Shown here: positions 58,500-64,000 of the stretch, piece after piece | Numbering within the stretch: the stretch's first letter is position 1 | How the letters are laid out: every line of letters starts with the position of its first letter | From: Ignelater luminosus | Taxonomy: Eukaryota > Arthropoda > Insecta > Coleoptera > Elateridae | NCBI GenBank assembly: GCA_011009095.1 | Contig: VTPC01090598.1 | Location: 1-64,000, forward strand | DNA length: 64,000 bases | Reading direction: 5' to 3' | Translations under genes and position numbers: made by a program | Notes under the pieces: generated by a model | What the model was told of the DNA's origin: nothing | Databases searched by the model: none | Seen by the model: the letters and a program-made list of their open reading frames with translations, nothing else

Positions 58500-59699
58500 T
58501 TCTCACAACGTGTTTTTCCTTCTTTTACCTTTTAACCTTCTTACGGTAAGCTATCGTAGATTTAGGATAGCGCGTCCACTTAAGGCGATTTATGACCGCC
58601 TACCTTTTACCGAAGCACTACATGCAAAAAAAACACTTGCTCCCTCACCATCACCAATTGGCCACCAGCCGGCCAATATTAGCCCTTGATGCTGCAGTAC
58701 CGCTGACTTAAATACAGGGAGGTGACTGGAAATAGCTCCCTTGCATTCCAACCTTGGAAAAGAGCACACCTCTTTTACATCTCAACAGTTTCTGAGATAA
58801 CATTTCTCACATTCCAACCATTTCCGAGATAACACCTCTCAGCATCACCTATGCTCCTCTAGTGTACACCGTAGTCATGCCTCGTACACGCAAACTACGT
58901 GTTTTCTTTAATCAAACCCTAACACTAACCTCACAATCCACCATCGTAGAAGTTCATTGTATGCAGTTGCCAAGGTTACCTGGTTCATCGCCAGCAACCG
59001 CCGCCATCCCAGAACCGTCCACTACACGCCTTAGCTTCGCCCAAGCTAATCCGTTTGCGACTTTGTTACTTATTTACTCCTAAAACTCCTACACTGTGCT
59101 TTGATTTGTTTAATTTTCCAACCTTTTTAAGAAGAGTTATCGTTAAACCAGAATCACGCTTGTCTATCGTCACGCTTAGCTTTTTGATTCACTCCGCCTT
59201 CTCCTTTTTATCTATCGTAAGAATAAAAAAGAGTCGAGAGAGTTATAACCTTAAAAGATTTGGTTGTTGCCTTAGAAAGCTGTAAGATCTCTGTTTCAGT
59301 GTCTTCAGTGGGAGCTCCTTTGTCTTTCCGTAGAGCTGCCCACAAAACTCCTACTGCTAGGTTCTAGATTTAAAATTGCTTTTCTGCTATTCTGTTTTTA
59401 TGACTTAACACAGTTTACTTCTGACGCGCTGATATGTATTAATGGCTCCATGTTTTAGAAGTTTCCAATGAGTCTTTTTCATCCAGTCCGATGCTGATTG
59501 CAAACAATATAAGAGAACAAGAAAAAAAGCAAATTGACAGGTAAAATAATCTTAGCAGTGTACACTTGCAATCGCGTTTTAAACCAAGAGATTTTCGTAA
59601 AAGTTTAAAACGAAGGAAAGGATCTGACTCCTTTTAAAAAAACACAACTGAAGTAAACAAAATAAACAAGGAAAGAACTAGCATCCGTCGGATTTAGAA
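58500..59699. other. GC-richer unassigned segment
   Basis: 58540-59060 is clearly less AT-rich, with internal near-repeats CATTCCAACC...GAGATAACA at about 58740-58830. A plus frame starting at ATG 58877 (MPRTRKLRVFFNQTL) runs to 59083 but shows no domain. Likely an old transposon or LTR, unidentified. Confidence 0.3.
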
Positions 59700-62600
59700 A
59701 GTTTTGTCTTACTTATTGGGCGAAACTCGACTTCAGGCCGCCAAAAGCGGCACATAACTAGGTGAGTGTGACTGGACTTGTTATCATATTTAGCCCTCTT
59801 AAGCAGGATAATGAAAGGAAAAGCCCGACACGTTTCTATATCTTGCATATTTAAGGAAGTTAAAGAAGCGCAAAGCCCGTTTTAGGGCCTCTAATAATGG
59901 CGCTTTAAACGTCGTGGCCTAATCCGTTTTTTCTATTTGGCACCCTTCAAATGGTTAATATAGGGCATCGTCCGATCCGTGTCGGTATTCTGTACTCCTA
60001 GAAAGGGGTCACTAAAAATGCCACGTACCCTTTTTCGTATTCAGCCTTCTTAAGCAGAATAATGGAAGATGTTTTTATTGCATTTTCAAGAATGTTAATG
60101 GAAGGCTAAGCCCAACAAGTTTCTATGTTTTGTACACACTGCAGAAGGTTAATGAATGACGGTGGCACACAAGAGAGTGTAGCCCGACCCGTTCTTGTAT
60201 TTAGCCTCACAACCAGGATAGTGGAGGGCGAAACCCGACTCTTGTTTGTATTGTAGTTTTAATAACGTTAGTGGATGGCAAAGTCCTAAACATTTTCGGA
60301 TTTTGCACTATTAAGAAGGTTACTGAAACGCAGATTTTGCGGATGGTGGCACATAAGACAGCGTAGCCCGATCCGCTTAGCATTTTTAGAAGGATTAATG
60401 AAAGGCATAGGCCGATCCGTGTCTGTATTCTGCACTCTTAAAAAGAGTCCACTAAAAGTAATACAGGATGTTTTTATTGTATTTTCAAGGATGTTAATAG
60501 AGGGCTAAGCCTGACAAGTTTTTATGTTTTGCACACACTGCAGAAGGTTAATGAATGATGGTGGCATCACAAGAGACTCGACCCGTTTTTGTGTTTAGCA
60601 CTTTCAGCCAGGATAATGGAGGGCAAAACCCGAGTCTTGTTTGTATTGTACTTTCAAGAATGTTAATGGAGGGCGAAGTCTAACACGTGTTTGTATTTTG
60701 CACTATTAAGGAGGTTAATGGAACGCAGATCTTGCGGATGGTGGCACATAACAGGGCGTAGCCCGACTCACTTGGCATTCTTAGACAGATTAATGAAGGG
60801 CATAGTCCAATCTGTGCTTGTTTTCTGCATTTTTAAAGATTTTAATAGAGAGCGAAGCGCAACTTGTAGTCACAGACAAAAGCATGTGGAAAGGCAATTT
60901 GTATTTAGTACTGTTAAGAAAGTTTGTTGTGAGCAAAGCCCGTTCTGGGATCACCAAAGCATGTGGAAATCGTAGCCACATTCGTATTTGCATTTGGCAT
61001 TATAAGGTTAATGAAAGGCTAAAAGCTAATTTTGCACCATTAAGAAAGTTTGTAAAAAGCACAATTTCGTCTTAAAGCCAGGGATGTTGTAACGAAGGAG
61101 GGCACAGCCCAAACCTTTTCTGATTTAGCATCTTTAGAAAAGTTAATAAACAATATAATCTGAACCGTGTTCGTATTTGGCACTCTTAAGAAGTTAATGG
61201 AGAAAGAAACTTGCTTGGGACCGCAAAAGAGAGCACGTAGGAGCGCCTTACTTTATATCTTACACTTTTAAGAACGCTAAAGTCCGACACGTGTTTGTAT
61301 TATGCATTCTTATGGAGGTTAGTGCGGCGCAAAGAGCATTTTAGGGCCTCCGATGGTGGTACGTAAGAGGACGTAGCTCGATCCGTTTTTGTATTTAACA
61401 TTTTCAAAACGGTTAATAAGGGATATAGTCCAATCCATGTTTGAATTTGGTACTCTTAAGAAAGTTAATGAAAGGTGGAACTTTACCTGAGACCACCCAA
61501 GGTAGCACATAGAAATGCTTAACTAAACCCGTTTCCATATTTAACCTTCTAAAGCAGGATAATGCAGGGCAAAGCTCAACTTTTGTTTCTATTGTAATTT
61601 TAACGACGTTAATGGAGGGCGAAACCCGACAAGCGTTTGTGTTTTGCCCTCTTAAAAAAGTTAGGAATGATGGTCGCACATAGGAGGGTCCAGCTTTTGT
61701 GTTTAGCGCTCTTAAAAGGGTTTATGAAGGATATAGTCCGATTTGTGTTCATATTCTTGACGCTTAAGAAGGTTAATGAATAGTAAAGATCTTAATGGAG
61801 GGCGAAGTCCGGTAATTGTTCGTATTTTGCACTTTTAAAGAAGTTGCTGAAAGGCAAAATCCGATTTGCATTGGCATTTTTCGCTCTTAAGATGGTTAAT
61901 AAAGGGCGAAGCCCGAACTTTGTCTGTGTCATGCAATGTCCAGCTCGGGGCTACCAAACGTGGTTCAATCCGTATATGTATTTTGCACTACTATGAAGGT
62001 TAATAGAGGCAGAACCTTACAATTAATTTATTTTGCACACATACCAAGGCTAATGGAGGGTAAAAGCCTGTACTTGTTTGATTTTGTACATTTAAAAAGA
62101 TTGATAAAAGGCAAAGTCCGATTTGTATTGGCAGTTTGCGCTTTTAAGATGGTTAATGGAGTGCGAAGCCCAAACTTTTTCTGTGTCGTACAGACTTAAA
62201 AATGTTGATGGAAGGTAAAGTTTAGCCCGAGGTCACCAAACGTGACCCGCTCCTATAAAGCTTAATAGAAACTAAAACCCTACAATGAATGTATTTTTCA
62301 GTCGTATTAAAGCTAATGGAGGGCAAAGCCTCACACGTGTTCGTATTTTACACTTTTAAGAAAATGAAGAAGAGCTAACTCCGTTTCGTAAGAAGTCGAG
62401 TTCTAATCCGTGTTTGTGTTTTGTACGCTTGGGAAAGTTAATGGAGGGCGAAGTCCAATTCGTATTTGTATTTTGCACTCTTAAAAAGGTTAATGAAGAA
62501 CAAACCTCGACCTGGAGCTATGTAAGTTAGTAGGGTGTAACTGAACTCATAAACACTGTTAATAAAGTTAATAAAACGCAAATTTCGATTTGTGTTTGCC

Positions 62601-63290
62601 TTTAACACTTTAAAGAACGTTAATGGAGAATGAATCCCAATCCGTAATTTTATTTCAAGCTCTAGTGAAGGCCAATGGAGTACGAAGCCAAAACTGTGTT
62701 TGTGTTGTGCACAGTTAAAAATGTTGGTGGAGAACGAAGCTTGACCTGAGACCACCGAAGGTAGCCCGATCTTACACTGATATAAAAGTTAATAGAGAAC
62801 GAATGGGGTACTTACTGTTCTTTATTTCTCTTTGTTAAAGAAGTGAATGGAAGGCTAAACTCGACATTGAAGGAAACATTCCCACGGGTGATTGTGATCA
62901 ACCGAGTGTTTTGTTAAATGCGATCGATTTTTACTAAATTTTTCATGTTCTGCATTTAAGGGTGTAATATGATCCATTTTCTTATTTAGCACTATTAAGA
63001 AGCTTAAGAGAGGGCAAAGCTCGACTTGGGGTCATCAAAAGTGGCCCGATTCGTATTTGTGTTTTGCATTCTTCAGAAAGTTAATGGAATACAAAGCCTT
63101 TCAATGAAACAGTTACTGTAGGCAAATGAACGGTACATCCCAATTGTAGTCGTATCTTTTGCTTTGGTAAAGAGGTGAATAGAAAGCAAAGCCTGCATTG
63201 AATGGTACATTCCGACTGGTAATCGTACCTTAAGCGCTATTAAGAAGGCTAGTGGAGGGTGAAACAACACAGTTGTGCATTGGAAGATAG
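59700..63290 (+). repeat. 3.6-kb degenerate satellite with recurring GGGC-GAA-GCCC hairpin
   Basis: Dozens of head-to-tail units, mostly 48-55 or about 65-75 bp. Consensus by eye is GTTAATGGAGGGCGAAGCCC, then GACACGTGTTTGTATTTTGC, then ACTCTTAAGAAG; longer units add a GACC-ACCAAA-GGTGGCACATA segment. Each unit carries a short inverted repeat, GGGC-GAA-GCCC (or GGGCAAAGCCC). A higher-order repeat is visible: the string GATGTTTTTATTG at 60069 recurs at 60467, and the following ~390 bp match unit for unit. All units face the same way. Short open frames within it are artefacts. Units are strongly diverged, so the array is old. Confidence 0.85.
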
Positions 63291-63734
63291 AGCTCGCTTT
63301 GTCTTTATATTATTATCGTTTCCAAAGTGGCATCAGTCGACTGTTCCGTCAAACACGAACAATTTTTATCATATTCTCCATATTATAAACTGAAAGTTTC
63401 GCTTATGTTCAGATTTTGCTTTCTCATGAAAATTTAATGGGGAGTGAAACTGTAGTTTTAATCATTTATTGTTTATTAAATTATTTCTATTCTCTTTGAG
63501 TTACCGCTGTTCAGTATGGAGCAACTGCATTCAACCTATAACAGACTGATTGAAAAAAGTGTAAACAAAGTTTGCCAAAGGCATGATAAACAGGAAAACA
63601 GCAAAAGTCGCTAATTAATAGATTGTACTACAATATTCAAAATTCTTCATTCATAGCTTGATTGTCTTTATCTAATACAATCAATTTTGTATTAATCTAG
63701 GACAACCTTCTAAGACAAGCTTCTGCATAGGCCT
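63291..63734. other. Unassigned sequence
   Basis: One further decayed satellite-like phrase (TTAATGGGGAGTGAAAC, 63436) and otherwise nothing. Confidence 0.4.
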
Positions 63735-63880
63735 TGATAGTTAGATATCATTATCCTGAACTGGTCTTTTATTTTATTAATTCATTAATTAAACCCCTTT
63801 GAAGTTGGTTGGTTAACTCCTTGTATTAGGGTGAGACACCCAATGTAAATTTTCCTATTTATTTTTACTGCTCTTATAAC
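63735..63880 (-). repeat. Dispersed GTGTCTCAC family, inverse copy
   Basis: 'GATATCATTATCCTGAACTG', 'TTAATTAAACCCCTTTGAAG', 'AGGGTGAGACACCCAATGTA' is the complement of the core at 7145-7250 and 47470-47560. Confidence 0.75.
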
Positions 63881-64000
63881 TATTCAATTTAAAAATACTT
63901 GTGTTTTTAGTGCTAAGTTGTTAGGATATTATTAACTACCTGCAGATGCATTTCTTAAATTCTCCCAAAAACTCGTCCGAAAAGAAATTTTCAAGAAAAC

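Noticed and set aside
58862..59083. 73-codon plus frame in the GC-richer segment
   Set aside because: Initiates properly only at an internal ATG (58877), and shows no domain, signal peptide or splice context; kept only as a note in the segment entry.
59700..63290. Regular repeats considered as a CRISPR-like array or a minisatellite-encoded protein
   Set aside because: Units are degenerate with no unique spacers, the context is eukaryotic, and open frames are short and interrupted.

Overview
This window looks like a gene-poor, AT-rich stretch of an insect nuclear genome. A beetle is my guess, from the very short introns of about 53-59 bp and the transposon mix; this is inference, not proof. 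There is no bacterial or viral gene organisation. Nearly every recognisable protein fragment belongs to a decayed mobile element. The one gene with an intact, spliceable structure is a small secreted DUF1091-type protein on the minus strand (18150-18872). A truncated second copy of it lies near 28.8 kb.

Layout. 0.36-2.8 kb: two blocks of a palindrome-rich tandem repeat. 2.9-4.7 kb: non-LTR reverse transcriptase and mariner relics. 9.6-11.6 kb: a long foldback element with a 1,338-bp Transib (RAG1-related) element inserted in its right arm; both Transib ends read as heptamer / 23-bp spacer / nonamer. 12.4-13.1 and 45.65-45.96 kb: islands of richer, non-coding sequence with homeodomain-type ATTA/TAAT cores. 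15.2-17.4 kb: BEL/Pao relic. 17.7-21.3 kb and 28.5-30.2 kb: a diverged direct duplication carrying the DUF1091 gene. The first copy holds a 372-bp solo-LTR-like insertion with heat-shock elements, a TATA box and an initiator; the second copy preserves the empty site. 22.8-24.7 kb: Tc1/mariner element. 26.4-28.4 kb: hAT and Ty3/gypsy relics. 30.3-33.2 kb: an unnamed TE-associated protein family and a second hAT. 33.7-37.5 kb: a mariner relic split by a copia-type element with both LTRs. 40.6-42.7 kb: pogo relic, then an irritans-type mariner itself interrupted by a GC-rich 185-bp insert. 55.2-56.7 kb: an integrase-bearing element whose inverted ends are built of sub-repeats. 59.7-63.3 kb: a 3.6-kb degenerate satellite with a recurring GGGC-GAA-GCCC mini-hairpin and a ~400-bp higher-order period.

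The mobile elements are nested, so relative ages can be read: dispersed repeat, then foldback, then Transib; mariner, then copia; segmental duplication, then heat-shock LTR. A dispersed repeat family marked by the string CACTGGGTGTCTCAC occurs at least eight times. All calls come from reading the sequence and recognising families; no database search was possible.
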